Source of the DNA: Agarilytica rhodophyticola
GTDB lineage: Bacteria > Pseudomonadota > Gammaproteobacteria > Pseudomonadales > Cellvibrionaceae
Assembly (NCBI RefSeq): GCF_002157225.2
Contig: NZ_CP020038.1
Coordinates: 4,556,501 to 4,620,500 of the forward strand
DNA length: 64,000 nt
Direction of reading: 5' to 3'
Shown here: piece by piece, positions 1 through 9,740 of the stretch
Layout: the number at the start of each line of letters is the position of its first letter
Position numbering within the stretch: position 1 is the first letter of the stretch
Notes under the pieces: generated by a model
The model's database searches: none
Told to the model about the DNA's origin: nothing
The model's input: only the letters and a program-made list of their open reading frames with translations
Made by a program: the position numbers and the translations under genes

Positions 1-212
1 CCCCATACCGAAGGCGTGTTATCGCAGGCGCATTGTAAACGACTAGCAGAGCAGTATCCCGTCGGATCTGTCCCACTCAACGGGTTGTTCATAATATAGG
101 AGTACGGGTTCAGGCTTTGGCTGTTCCCCGGCGCCTGGATAATCGGGTCAACACTCAAGAACCGTCCAAGATTATAATCGTACCCCCGCCCGTTCATGTG
201 AATCAACTGCAC
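1..212 (-). pseudogene. Displaced Rhs core fragment (orphan Rhs C-terminal module, runs off left edge)
   Basis: Read on the minus strand this stretch encodes the end of an Rhs core (the region around GRGYDYNLGRFLSVDP and NPLSGTDPTGY). It is nearly identical to 1979-2190 inside the large Rhs gene, with only a handful of differences, for example Cys instead of Gly in the SRLQxACDN segment. Similarity stops abruptly at about 212, upstream of which there is no Rhs coding sequence, so it has no start of its own. It continues past the window edge, where a different C-terminal toxin tip would be expected. Orphan core-plus-tip cassettes downstream of a full-length rhs gene are a known arrangement for tip switching by recombination; that use here is inferred. 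Confidence 0.8.
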
Positions 213-499
213 GATATCCACGGAAGCAGTACTGCGAAGGGCAGGACGCCCGAGAGCAGTGCGACTAAAGGCAGCCACGATAGCAATTTAAAAACCTAGC
301 AGGAGCGGTGCCCTAGCAGAGGCCACAATATTAATTTAATAACGCCCAACGGTAGATTAAAAAACTAACCCACTGCCCACCAGAACACGTGGAGACCTAT
401 CAACGGTAGCCAGTGAGTAATAGTTGCTCAATTGGTAAAGTTTAGCCTCGCCAATTACTTAACATGTTTAACACATGGCACATCCTGCCCCCGTTATAC
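213..499. other. Gene-free stretch between Rhs orphan and small immunity-like gene
   Basis: No convincing reading frame, repeat or hairpin was recognised. It probably holds remnants of earlier Rhs tip cassettes, but nothing in the sequence identifies them. Confidence 0.4.
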
Positions 500-724
500 T
501 TATTTTAAATGCCTAATAAGAGTACCAAAAATCTCTTGGTATGACTTTTCACCAACTTCTATAGTTGTATATTCAACAAGCTCAACTTCCTTTATATAGT
601 CAACTAATTGAAAATCTATAAATCCAGAACTCCAAAAGTAGGCATACCCTCCTCTGATATCAGAATCAAACTGAACACCAGATAAGTCACCTAGATCACC
701 ATCTTTCTCTTCAATAATTTTCAA
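500..724 (-). CDS. Small immunity-like protein (74 aa), TTG start
   Basis: This is the second small gene after the Rhs toxin, 13 bp beyond the first. The protein has a compact acidic body with the segments DLSGVQFDSDIRGGYAYFW and FIDFQLVDY, a pattern that I associate with small cytoplasmic proteins found beside Rhs/CDI toxins. A role as immunity to this or a former toxin tip is inferred from position. The frame has no ATG: a TTG follows directly after an upstream in-frame stop. An ATG at 734 lies in another frame and dies after a few codons. The gene may therefore be a 5'-damaged copy. Confidence 0.5.
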   Translation of the reverse strand: MKIIEEKDGDLGDLSGVQFDSDIRGGYAYFWSSGFIDFQLVDYIKEVELVEYTTIEVGEKSYQEIFGTLIRHLK

Positions 725-737
725 TTATATTCATCAC

Positions 738-1136
738 TTATTTCCCTGATTCTTCCAATATTAGTTTGTATCTTTTAGATATAATTTGATAAAGGTAGTC
801 ATAAGTAGCAAATCTATAATGGATGTATTCAGCGGGCACATTGAAGCTTTTCATCCAAGAAGAAGAATTTACCTTGTCAAAGTTGGATAATAATTCAACT
901 TCATACTTACAATAATCAAGATGCTGACAGTCAAAGATTAAGATCTCTTCAAAGATTATTTGATAACTTATAAAATTCTCTTCATCATTTGTATCAGAAC
1001 ATAAAGCGCTATTAAACTCACCACTAAAAGATAAACAATGTGGAGAAAATAATTCCTCTACTTTATCCAAATAAATAGCATCTCTTCCATTAATTATTCC
1101 AAGAGGTGTAGAAATTGTTTCTATCTGATCACTCAT
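738..1136 (-). CDS. Probable immunity protein for the Rhs toxin (132 aa)
   Basis: The gene starts 4 bp after the stop codon of the Rhs gene, with AAGG about 8 bases upstream of its ATG, so it is almost certainly cotranscribed. The protein is small and acidic, with no signal peptide or membrane segment, as expected of a cytoplasmic antitoxin that neutralises the C-terminal toxin domain of its neighbour. I do not recognise its family. The immunity role rests on position immediately behind a polymorphic toxin, which is the established arrangement for such pairs. Confidence 0.65.
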   Translation of the reverse strand: MSDQIETISTPLGIINGRDAIYLDKVEELFSPHCLSFSGEFNSALCSDTNDEENFISYQIIFEEILIFDCQHLDYCKYEVELLSNFDKVNSSSWMKSFNVPAEYIHYRFATYDYLYQIISKRYKLILEESGK

Positions 1137-1140
1137 ACTA

Positions 1141-4100
1141 TTACCTTATTTTTGGGAGGCGTCCGCCAGTAGTCGTAGAAAATCTTCGGGCTAAGTTAAT
1201 GCCAGATAAGTCACTAGATGTTGCCCACCTTGCCCTGACATTTACTCTAGCTAGCCTAGCCGCATAAAGCCTTCTATTATCTAGAGTAAAAACGGTATCA
1301 CGACCTACGCCTTGCCGAGCTAAATTAGCTCTAACTCCAGAGGGAAGATCTTTGAAACGCACAAGCCTTATAGGCTCTATCTGATTTGAATAACCAGGCT
1401 GATTTCGTAACCTAGCGATTAATGCGGTTACTTTTCCTCCACCATCAAATGACCCGTTAATATTATTTTGACTGAATTTAATTGTTCTGGAGTCACGTAA
1501 AAACGTTCCATCATTATTATTCGGATCATCATCTGGCTCCAATCCTCCTGGCGACCCAGACGATACCATACCTCCTTCAGCCCCCCTCATATTGGGCATT
1601 GAATTCGTCTCAGTAGACTCTGGCCCTGCCATTTGCGTCGGTAGTATAAGACCAGCTATCACGGCTCCCCAAGGGGTGGATGCTAACCGTTTACCTAGGC
1701 TCCGTGCCCCTGTAACAATTACTTCTTCTACAACACCGCCTGTGACGCTAGTTGGCGCTGCCGTAGCTACAGAAGAATTGGCTGCGGTAATATTTCCATT
1801 ATCTACACCAGCAGCATTTCCCACATTCCCCCGATCCGCCAGTTTCCCCACATCGCCCGTGTTTGTTAACACCTCGTCCATCACGGCGTCACCACTAAAC
1901 GTAGACAATGCTTGATGGTTCACTTGCGGCCTATTATTGAGGCTGCTTAATGCGCCTAAGCCATTACCTGCACTCCCGCCCCATACCGAAGGCGTGTTAT
2001 CGCAGGCGCCTTGTAAACGACTAGCAGAGCAATATCCCGTAGGATCTGTCCCACTCAACGGGTTGTTCATAATATAGGAGTACGGGTTCAGGCTTTGGCT
2101 GTTCCCCGGCGCCTGGATAATCGGGTCAACACTCAAGAACCGTCCAAGATTATAATCGTACCCCCGCCCGTTCATATGAATCAACTGCACATCATCTAAA
2201 TGTTCATGATCCGTAAACCCTCTGGTGGTGAGGTGGCTGTCCAAGATAGCAAGCGATTTCACTTGGAGGTTGCCGGCTTTGGGTTTGCCGAAGGGGTCGA
2301 AGCTGTGGGTTTCTTTTAATACGCCCAAGTGATCGGTGATCACCACTCCTGAGCCTAAACGGTCGCGGTGGGTGAAGCCAATTTGGTAGTTACTGGCCAC
2401 GCCGTTGCTTAGCTCGGTGGTGAGGACGGCGATATCGTCGATAAAAATGCGATGCTTCACCGTATTCCCTTCGGTAATTTTTTCGAACAGTTTGTCCACA
2501 TACACCGTGGTGGTGTTTTGGGTGACGTTCACCTGCTTGTAACGCATATCGTCAACGCCGTAGAAGAAGTCTAGGCGGGTGCCGTGGCGGGTAACCCGTG
2601 TGGGTTTGTTGTAGCTGTTGTAACGCAGGGTTTCCACACCGTTTTCATGGGTGCGGTTGCCGTTGTTATCGTAGCCAAAGGTGACACTGCCACCGCTTGT
2701 CAGGTCCACTTTATTTACCGCATTGGGTTTCGGGCCGGTGTAGTGGTAGACATTGGCGTAGTCATCTTTCAGGGTGAGATTACCCACCGCGTCATACTCG
2801 TAATCCACCGCATAAGCCACAGTCGCCCCTTCACTGCGGGTATAACGATCGAGCCGGTGGAGATTATCGTAAACATAATCTTCCTGGGCGCGGGCGGGAC
2901 TGAGGCTCGGCACATTGACGCTGGTTCTGGTCAAGTTGCCAAAGCTGTCGTAGGTCTCGTAGTCCTGCTCGTGCAAGAGACCGGTCGCATTGCGCACTTC
3001 GAAGTCTTGGAATTGGCCGGTTTCCCCATAGTAGTGACGGGTTACTGAAGCGGTGCCCATGCCCAACTGCGCCTGCTGCCATTGGCCGTAGGCATCGGTG
3101 TTACTAGTTTCGCGGTAAACATAGTTCGTCGCCGCATTACTGACCGTGGTCTGATAGCCGCGATCATTGTAGCCATAGGCCACGGTCAGACCTGTGGGGT
3201 ATTGCATGCCTTTAACCCGACCAAAGTAACCGTCGTACTGGGTCGCTGTCACAAAGGCTTCGCCGTCGATAGTGGTGGTCACTTGATCGAGACGACTTAA
3301 GCTGTCGTAGCGGTAGCTTTTGCTAAAGGCCGCATTGCTGCGAGACTCGCCAGCCAATAAGCCCAAGCCATTGGCAGCACTATCGTAACTCCAGCTGGCT
3401 TCTTCAGTGCCATTGACGAAGCGTTTGGTTTGACGCCCCAAGACATCGTAGCGGTATTCGCGGACGTCGTTGTTGGCATCGGTCTCGCGGTGGACTTCAC
3501 CAAAGCCGGTGTAGGCAAAGGTTTTGCGCCCCATATTGGGATCGTCGACCCAGAGCTTTTGCCCCAGAGCGTTGTAACTGGCGGTGATGGCGTTGCCATT
3601 GGCATCTTGCATTACTATCGGATTGCCGCTGCTGTCGTAGGCGTAGGCGGTGACCCCGTTGTTCGCATCCACCGTTTCAATCAGCTGACCCAAACCATTG
3701 TGGGTTCGGCTCATGGACAGACCATTGGCCACCAGCTCGGTGGTAAAGTGACGCGCCCCTTGTTCGTAACGGTAGCGAACATCGAGCTGTTGGCCATCGG
3801 TTTGGCTCACGGTTTTATGCCCCGGGCGACCCAACAGATCAAAGTCCTCATACCGTGTCCCCGAGTCAGAGGCACGGTCAAACGCCGGTACGGAATCAAA
3901 TGTCATCAGCCCGCGCGCATTGTATTGGCGAACCTGCACAATCCTCCCCGTGCCATCGAGGGCTTCGGTTTCTGTACGCACCGTACGCCCCAGTGTATCC
4001 ACGTAGACAAACTGCCGGGGGCGGCCTTCTTGTTCTCGAATGATTCTAAATTGCGCGTTGGCAACACCGCACGAAGTACACCATTGCAAGCTGGTCAACG

Positions 4101-7100
4101 CCGGGGGGGTAATACCATCCACCGTGGTCGCCGTCGCACGCCCAAACACATCGTATTGGGTACTCGTTCGCTGGCCGTTCGCATCGGCGACCCAGAGCGG
4201 CGTACCAAAGCGTGCATCGGTATGAGTTTCCACCGTGTGCCCTAAGGCATTGGTCACAGTGCGCGGGAAGTAGCCATCCTCACTGTAGGTGGTGCTCACA
4301 CGGCGATCCGTTTCACCTGCACTGCTGGTGGTCACGCTGGTGGGCAGGCCGTCGTTGTTGTAGGCCGTGGTCACCGTCACCGCTTTGCCTGTGCTCGGCT
4401 CGGTGCTCACACGGCCGGGTTGCCGCGCCTGGGCGTCCCACTCGCGATAGGTCACCGTCACTTGATGCTGCGGATCATTGGCCGCCACTGAGGCGCTGGC
4501 CGTGGCATGGACACGGCTCACAATTGGCAAACGGGTGGTGACCTGAGCATCCATTCGGGTTAACCACCACGTGCTTTCATCTGCACGGTAGGTGGTGCTG
4601 ATCTCACTGGTAATCACGTGTTGCCCCCCAGGTTCTTGGTAGCTGGTGGTGATCTTCAGCGGGTTACCCCACACATCAAAGTCGCGGGTGGAGGTCTGGC
4701 GGAAGCGTTCCGTGCGGCTGGCAGCGTCGAGGGTGCGCTCAATACGAGTCTCGCCACTGAGACCGACAAATACGCGCTGATGGCGGGGCAATGTCCAGCT
4801 ATCGGTGGGCGCGTCCACTGTGGTGTGATGGACGCCATCTTTGGCACTATTTGGCCAGAAAACCCATTGATAGCTGGTTTCCGTCAGCGCGCTCACACGA
4901 TCTAACGCCGAATCATTCGCAGCATCGGTGATCGCCCACTGCCGTGTCCGGTAGTGACGACCGGCCAAGGGAAACACCTGGTGATAGTCGTCACGGCGGC
5001 GTAAGCCCTGGGCAAGGTCGTCTACTATAATGCTGCGAAAGCCTTGAAAGCCACGCCCTTCACGGTTGAGCATGGCGCCTTTATAGCGATAACGCATGGC
5101 ATTCATCTGCTCGCCAAGGCCGTTACTCCGGCGGTGTTCGGCCACCACATACATGCTGGAGGTAAAGTGCAGATGTGCCTGCTGTGCTGACGCACTTAAG
5201 CCATCAAGATAATCAAAGTCGGGGCTGTAGAATGGTTCTCCCTGGCTGTGGTAGCGGCTATCGCGCGAGGCCATCGGCCGATACACCCAGTCATGGCGTT
5301 CGCCCACACCATTGACCACGCCACTGAGCATATCACTTGGTTGATAGCGGTCGCCGTCAGTCGCCGCGCCACGGTTGCGGTTGATGTATGCCCCCGTGGA
5401 TAGACCCGCCGTGACTCCTTGCTGACGCTCAAAATAGCTGCTACCAAAACGCGCCCCCAGCGTGAACACCACATCGCTCAGTCCATTGCCAAACGCATCG
5501 AGCCCGGACTTTTGCGAGGCCGACGCCACAATCCCCGTCGGCGTTTTAACCATGCGGTAACGCCCAGGCGCCGTCTCTTCAAAACGTAAGGCCGCATAGC
5601 GAAATACATTATCATCCACCGCGGCCACGCTAAAGGTGTGTTGACCAACACCATCGGGCGCATTAATCGGATCATAGATATCTTCACCACACACAAATTG
5701 TTCGCCATGGCGATGCCGATAACGCACACAAATCGGCGCCAAGAGCGCATCGGGCGTTAATAACTCCATACGCCCATCGGCGTCAATATCGTGCGGCATC
5801 AGGGCATGGCCGTAGCGCGGGTAAAACACATTCCCCTGCTCCGCTTCATCCGTGCGTACGAGATTATAAAGACTGCTTCGCGCAGGCAGTAAGGCATCAT
5901 CCCCGAGATCTTGCCACGGTGCGAACTGGCGTCCCCCACGGTTGATACTCAACCACAAACGACGGCTATTGCCCGCCCAACTCAACCAGTCCGACAAGCC
6001 ATCGCCGTTGACATCTAAAAAAGTGTGGAAAAAATAGGTGTTCACATCGTTGGCGCCATAACCAGGCACCAATGCTAAGTGCGCGCGGATATCGTGCTCA
6101 ACAAAGCTTACGTTGCCCGCACTATCGACTTCACTAAAAAGGATTTTTTCGGGAATCGGGTGCTGGTTCTCCTGCCAACCATGGGCAACCACCGGTAGCT
6201 GATTGTTGTACACCACAATATCGGGCATACCGTTACCATCCATATCTCCCAGCACACTGCTACTGGTCACACTGGTATATTGCAGGGGCGACAGCTGCTC
6301 TTGCCCATGATCGAGCACCCATTGTTGGGTCGGATAGGGAGCGTTCGGATTGCCCGAATGCAGTGCCAAATACACCCTAACAGGCCCACTCCCAACGGCA
6401 TCATCTGGGTCTTCGGAGTAGAGGATATCCGGCCAGTTATCGCCGTTAAAATCCGCCATCATATCTATCGAACGTTCACGCGCCGCCGTCAGTCGTGTGG
6501 TGATGGTCGTCCCGCTGCCGTTGTGGCTCGCCAAGGTCAGCGTCAGGGCGCCTGCACTGTTCCACGCCCAGCTATCGGATAAGCCATCTAAATTAAAATC
6601 CGCAGTCATACACTGGTACTTCAACCCTATACTGCTGCGGTGACAGGTGGACGCTAAGGCCGGCGCCGTGCCACCCACGCCTTCCGCATCGATGTACCAG
6701 TTCGGCCAGTTCGGGGTGCCGTCGCCATCGCTATCGCCACGGGGCAGCAGCGGTTGCACCCGCGTGGCCGTGGACACGGGCGTAATCGCACTGCTCGCGT
6801 CGGCTTTATACCCTAAAGGCTCCAACACGTAGTCATGGGCGCGATCTAACCAGCTAAAGCGGGTCGGCGCTAAGCAGTGGCGAGCACCATCACGGTTGTA
6901 GCCGCATTCCTCCACCTTCGCCAGCAAGGAACGCTGCGAGGAAACGCTGGATTTATAGGTAAAGTGCAGTGTCTTCACGGTCTGCTGCTGATAATAGGTA
7001 CTCAAACTGCGCAAACGTTGGGTTTGCGCTTGTAAGCCACCGGCCTGGTACGAGGAGGTCACATCCGGACGCTCTTCGTAGTCAAACACCACTTGACGAT

Positions 7101-9405
7101 CACCGTCTGTATCGCCCCGGCCGGTATAGCGAATGCGTTGCAACAGTACTTCGCCATGCCCGTAATCCTGATACGCATAGTGGATAAAATTACGGTTTTG
7201 CGTGCGATCTTCCTCGCGGCTGAGCAACCAACGTTGGGGCACGGGCGCGCCAGCAGGCACCACTCGGCTGTCAGCACTGGCGCCGTAAAACTGTATCCGA
7301 CCATTCTTAAGTTCAACCGTAAAACGGGTCGTCGCACCGTTGATATCGCCGTGCTGGGTGATGCGGGAAAAACTATCGAGTTCAGTGCGATACACCGCGC
7401 CATCGCGACCGTAGGCAACCCCATTCTCCACCAGCAGACGCTGGCCATTGAAGCACAGGCGATCGTGCGACGCATCGTAGGTCACCGCACGGCGGATGCC
7501 ATCGTGGATAATCGTCGCGCCACAGCGCCCTATCGACGAGGTAGCCGACAATGAAAAGCCCATCCCTAACGCACTGTTGCCCCCTTGGCTCGAATACTGA
7601 ATCGCCACACTCGGTTGCATCCCCGCGCGCCCCGGCGGCAGGGATACCGGCATCGAGTAGGATGCCTGTCCGCCCGAAACGCCGCCGTTACCGGCAATCG
7701 CCCCCACAGACGCATCATGATCATGCAACGTGAACGCCGTGGGAACATGATCCGCTACCGGGGCAGTCAGTGACTGCGCCCACGCCGGGACCTCAGGACT
7801 CACCACAACATCGCGAACCGTATCCGCGCTGCACCCCAGCGCATTACACGCACGCACGCGATACTGATAAACGTTAAACGCCTTGTTCACCGCGTCATAC
7901 CTCGTGCCCGTCACCGACGTCACAGGCGCCCAGGCGCCCAAGCCCACGCGCTCTTCAAAAACGTAGTGCGTGCTATTACTCACCGGTGACCACGAGAGGC
8001 GATAGTTGCCATCCTCGTCATGCGACGGCGCGGACAATACCGGTGTCGCAGGGATCGCCAACGTCACGGTATCCGATACCCGCCAGCCGGAACAGTGGGT
8101 GTAACTACCCACGGTTTTACACGCACGCACTTGGTAGCGGTATTGGCCGACCCCCTTACCATTAATTGGGTGGCTTCGATTACTGCCATCGTAAATGTTG
8201 GTGCTGGGGTGTTGGTCGAGATCGTAGAAGGAAAGATCCCCACTGGCCTCCCCCCACGAGACCGTAAAATCGCCGCTGCCGTGGAGGGTGGGGACTGAAA
8301 TAGACTCCGGCACTCCCGGCGCACGCGCCACATCGATACGGCGAGTACCGGAAAAAGCGGTACAGCCCAGCCCATTGCACGCCCGCACACGGTAATAGTA
8401 AGACCGGTTACTTTTGCCGCGATAACTTATGTGCGTTTGCCCCGTATCTTGAACCGTTGTCCAGCTTGCGCCAGTGAGGCTTTCTTGCAAGGTATAGCGA
8501 GAGGCATGCGGCACGCTTCCCCACGACACCTCATACGTGCCGTCGGCATCATCCGCCGCCACGGACAGCGGCGGAATCGCAGCGGGGCGTACAACCGCCA
8601 CATCAGCACCTGTACGCCACGCGGAGCAACGCTCATAGCTCCCTACAGTACGACACGCTCTCACGCGATGCTGGTATGTCCCGGGACTCACGTTAATGCG
8701 TGCCTCACGCACCGAAGACGCTAAGCGCTGACTCGACCAGACGTGTGTGCTCGTGGTTTTGTACTGATACTCATACGCACTCACCACACCCGACGACGCC
8801 CCCCAGCGCACCGTTAGACTCGGCTCCCCATGCACCGACGGCGCACTTAACGAGGCCGGTGTCCCTGGGGGAATCACCACTGTCACACTCCCAGCCGGAG
8901 AATAACCACTGCATCCCCCGTTAATAAAACACACACGCGCATCATAGCGATAGACGCCATTGGGCTTGTCACGTACCGTAAATTGCTTAGCCGCACTAGC
9001 ATTGAGAACCACACGACCGTTCTCTCGTAACGTGCTGCGCACGCTCGTCGAAAAAGTATTCCACCTCACCGTATAGTGGCCGTTTTCACTCACGGTCGGG
9101 GAAATCGTGGGGCGACTCGGTTCTTCTGGCGGCAAACGCGGCCCGGAGCAATCGCGATTCAATTGACCCTGGGATTTAGCCTGTGGCCGAAACAGGTTGT
9201 CGCTCACCTCAAATGACGACACTGCATCGACCGGCGCTTTTAACGGTTGCTGACACTGCGCCCACACCGACGGTGACCCAATACTACCCAACGCCAGCAA
9301 TGCATAAGCCAACGCCGCACGATGAGTGTTGTGAAAGTGACAAACGGCTGAAAAAAGTAAACGAAACAAGGAAAAAATACGGTAGAAATCCATAAAATGA
9401 CCCAT
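1141..9405 (-). CDS. Giant exported Rhs/YD-repeat polymorphic toxin with Fn3, SpvB and FG-GAP regions
   Basis: The 2754-residue protein begins with a signal-peptide-like segment ending near SVWAQC. About five fibronectin-III-like repeats follow (roughly residues 90-545, with WxxVxxAxxYxLxE-type blocks). Next come an SpvB-like region with GGQASYSMPVSLPPGRAGMQP (about 580-800), FG-GAP/VCBS-like DxNxDGxxD blocks (about 930-1110) and a long YD-repeat shell (about 1330-2330). The Rhs core is at about 2400-2440 (GRGYDYNLGRF, NPLSGTDPTGY). After the core the sequence is unlike the shell and ends in a basic domain of about 120 residues with LDNRRLYAAR, a signature resembling ParB-like toxin tips; that assignment is tentative. 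Base composition is visibly GC-richer than the neighbours, suggesting transfer. Two candidate starts lie four codons apart (9405 or 9393). Confidence 0.93.
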   Translation of the reverse strand: MGHFMDFYRIFSLFRLLFSAVCHFHNTHRAALAYALLALGSIGSPSVWAQCQQPLKAPVDAVSSFEVSDNLFRPQAKSQGQLNRDCSGPRLPPEEPSRPTISPTVSENGHYTVRWNTFSTSVRSTLRENGRVVLNASAAKQFTVRDKPNGVYRYDARVCFINGGCSGYSPAGSVTVVIPPGTPASLSAPSVHGEPSLTVRWGASSGVVSAYEYQYKTTSTHVWSSQRLASSVREARINVSPGTYQHRVRACRTVGSYERCSAWRTGADVAVVRPAAIPPLSVAADDADGTYEVSWGSVPHASRYTLQESLTGASWTTVQDTGQTHISYRGKSNRSYYYRVRACNGLGCTAFSGTRRIDVARAPGVPESISVPTLHGSGDFTVSWGEASGDLSFYDLDQHPSTNIYDGSNRSHPINGKGVGQYRYQVRACKTVGSYTHCSGWRVSDTVTLAIPATPVLSAPSHDEDGNYRLSWSPVSNSTHYVFEERVGLGAWAPVTSVTGTRYDAVNKAFNVYQYRVRACNALGCSADTVRDVVVSPEVPAWAQSLTAPVADHVPTAFTLHDHDASVGAIAGNGGVSGGQASYSMPVSLPPGRAGMQPSVAIQYSSQGGNSALGMGFSLSATSSIGRCGATIIHDGIRRAVTYDASHDRLCFNGQRLLVENGVAYGRDGAVYRTELDSFSRITQHGDINGATTRFTVELKNGRIQFYGASADSRVVPAGAPVPQRWLLSREEDRTQNRNFIHYAYQDYGHGEVLLQRIRYTGRGDTDGDRQVVFDYEERPDVTSSYQAGGLQAQTQRLRSLSTYYQQQTVKTLHFTYKSSVSSQRSLLAKVEECGYNRDGARHCLAPTRFSWLDRAHDYVLEPLGYKADASSAITPVSTATRVQPLLPRGDSDGDGTPNWPNWYIDAEGVGGTAPALASTCHRSSIGLKYQCMTADFNLDGLSDSWAWNSAGALTLTLASHNGSGTTITTRLTAARERSIDMMADFNGDNWPDILYSEDPDDAVGSGPVRVYLALHSGNPNAPYPTQQWVLDHGQEQLSPLQYTSVTSSSVLGDMDGNGMPDIVVYNNQLPVVAHGWQENQHPIPEKILFSEVDSAGNVSFVEHDIRAHLALVPGYGANDVNTYFFHTFLDVNGDGLSDWLSWAGNSRRLWLSINRGGRQFAPWQDLGDDALLPARSSLYNLVRTDEAEQGNVFYPRYGHALMPHDIDADGRMELLTPDALLAPICVRYRHRHGEQFVCGEDIYDPINAPDGVGQHTFSVAAVDDNVFRYAALRFEETAPGRYRMVKTPTGIVASASQKSGLDAFGNGLSDVVFTLGARFGSSYFERQQGVTAGLSTGAYINRNRGAATDGDRYQPSDMLSGVVNGVGERHDWVYRPMASRDSRYHSQGEPFYSPDFDYLDGLSASAQQAHLHFTSSMYVVAEHRRSNGLGEQMNAMRYRYKGAMLNREGRGFQGFRSIIVDDLAQGLRRRDDYHQVFPLAGRHYRTRQWAITDAANDSALDRVSALTETSYQWVFWPNSAKDGVHHTTVDAPTDSWTLPRHQRVFVGLSGETRIERTLDAASRTERFRQTSTRDFDVWGNPLKITTSYQEPGGQHVITSEISTTYRADESTWWLTRMDAQVTTRLPIVSRVHATASASVAANDPQHQVTVTYREWDAQARQPGRVSTEPSTGKAVTVTTAYNNDGLPTSVTTSSAGETDRRVSTTYSEDGYFPRTVTNALGHTVETHTDARFGTPLWVADANGQRTSTQYDVFGRATATTVDGITPPALTSLQWCTSCGVANAQFRIIREQEGRPRQFVYVDTLGRTVRTETEALDGTGRIVQVRQYNARGLMTFDSVPAFDRASDSGTRYEDFDLLGRPGHKTVSQTDGQQLDVRYRYEQGARHFTTELVANGLSMSRTHNGLGQLIETVDANNGVTAYAYDSSGNPIVMQDANGNAITASYNALGQKLWVDDPNMGRKTFAYTGFGEVHRETDANNDVREYRYDVLGRQTKRFVNGTEEASWSYDSAANGLGLLAGESRSNAAFSKSYRYDSLSRLDQVTTTIDGEAFVTATQYDGYFGRVKGMQYPTGLTVAYGYNDRGYQTTVSNAATNYVYRETSNTDAYGQWQQAQLGMGTASVTRHYYGETGQFQDFEVRNATGLLHEQDYETYDSFGNLTRTSVNVPSLSPARAQEDYVYDNLHRLDRYTRSEGATVAYAVDYEYDAVGNLTLKDDYANVYHYTGPKPNAVNKVDLTSGGSVTFGYDNNGNRTHENGVETLRYNSYNKPTRVTRHGTRLDFFYGVDDMRYKQVNVTQNTTTVYVDKLFEKITEGNTVKHRIFIDDIAVLTTELSNGVASNYQIGFTHRDRLGSGVVITDHLGVLKETHSFDPFGKPKAGNLQVKSLAILDSHLTTRGFTDHEHLDDVQLIHMNGRGYDYNLGRFLSVDPIIQAPGNSQSLNPYSYIMNNPLSGTDPTGYCSASRLQGACDNTPSVWGGSAGNGLGALSSLNNRPQVNHQALSTFSGDAVMDEVLTNTGDVGKLADRGNVGNAAGVDNGNITAANSSVATAAPTSVTGGVVEEVIVTGARSLGKRLASTPWGAVIAGLILPTQMAGPESTETNSMPNMRGAEGGMVSSGSPGGLEPDDDPNNNDGTFLRDSRTIKFSQNNINGSFDGGGKVTALIARLRNQPGYSNQIEPIRLVRFKDLPSGVRANLARQGVGRDTVFTLDNRRLYAARLARVNVRARWATSSDLSGINLARRFSTTTGGRLPKIR
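1702..1728 (-). other. TonB-box-like segment EEVIVTGAR ahead of the Rhs toxin tip
   Basis: Between the Rhs core and the toxin domain the protein carries EEVIVTGAR, which matches the N-terminal TonB-box consensus of proteobacterial TonB-dependent receptors. The receptor encoded at 10887-13349 has IEEVIVEG near its own N-terminus, and the two genes share the same 15 bases over EEVIV. Whether the motif works in toxin entry is unknown. Confidence 0.55.
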
Positions 9406-9740
9406 GTCCTGTCGGTTCCATAAAGCTACTGGCCACTGACATCATGGCCAAATAACAAAATATCCAGGTGCTGTTTATTTTTATAACGAAACAGCTACTT
9501 ATGACGCGAATCCTAACACAACACTTTTTAAACTATGTTGCTTTAAATGACAAAGTTAGAGATTTATACCTAAGGTTGATGCTTTAGTGCATGGTTCCAA
9601 CACTTTCCTCGACGGCTCATACTCTGTTTTAAACCGCAGTCCTGTAATTGTTGAACGAATGTGCGACTGCTATATTGGCAACCTTGGTCAGATTGGAACA
9701 ATACGTCTTTCGGACACCCTCTTGCTTCATATGCCATGCG
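9406..9740. other. Upstream region of the Rhs gene
   Basis: About 335 bp separate the Rhs start from the IS remnant. The Rhs promoter must lie here or beyond the IS. I see AT-rich sequence but no clear -35/-10 pair and no gene. Confidence 0.4.

Noticed and set aside
3430-4245. 271-codon plus-strand frame over the Rhs gene
   Set aside because: It lies antisense inside the Rhs YD-repeat coding region, has no recognisable domain, and similar antisense frames occur along the whole GC-rich gene.
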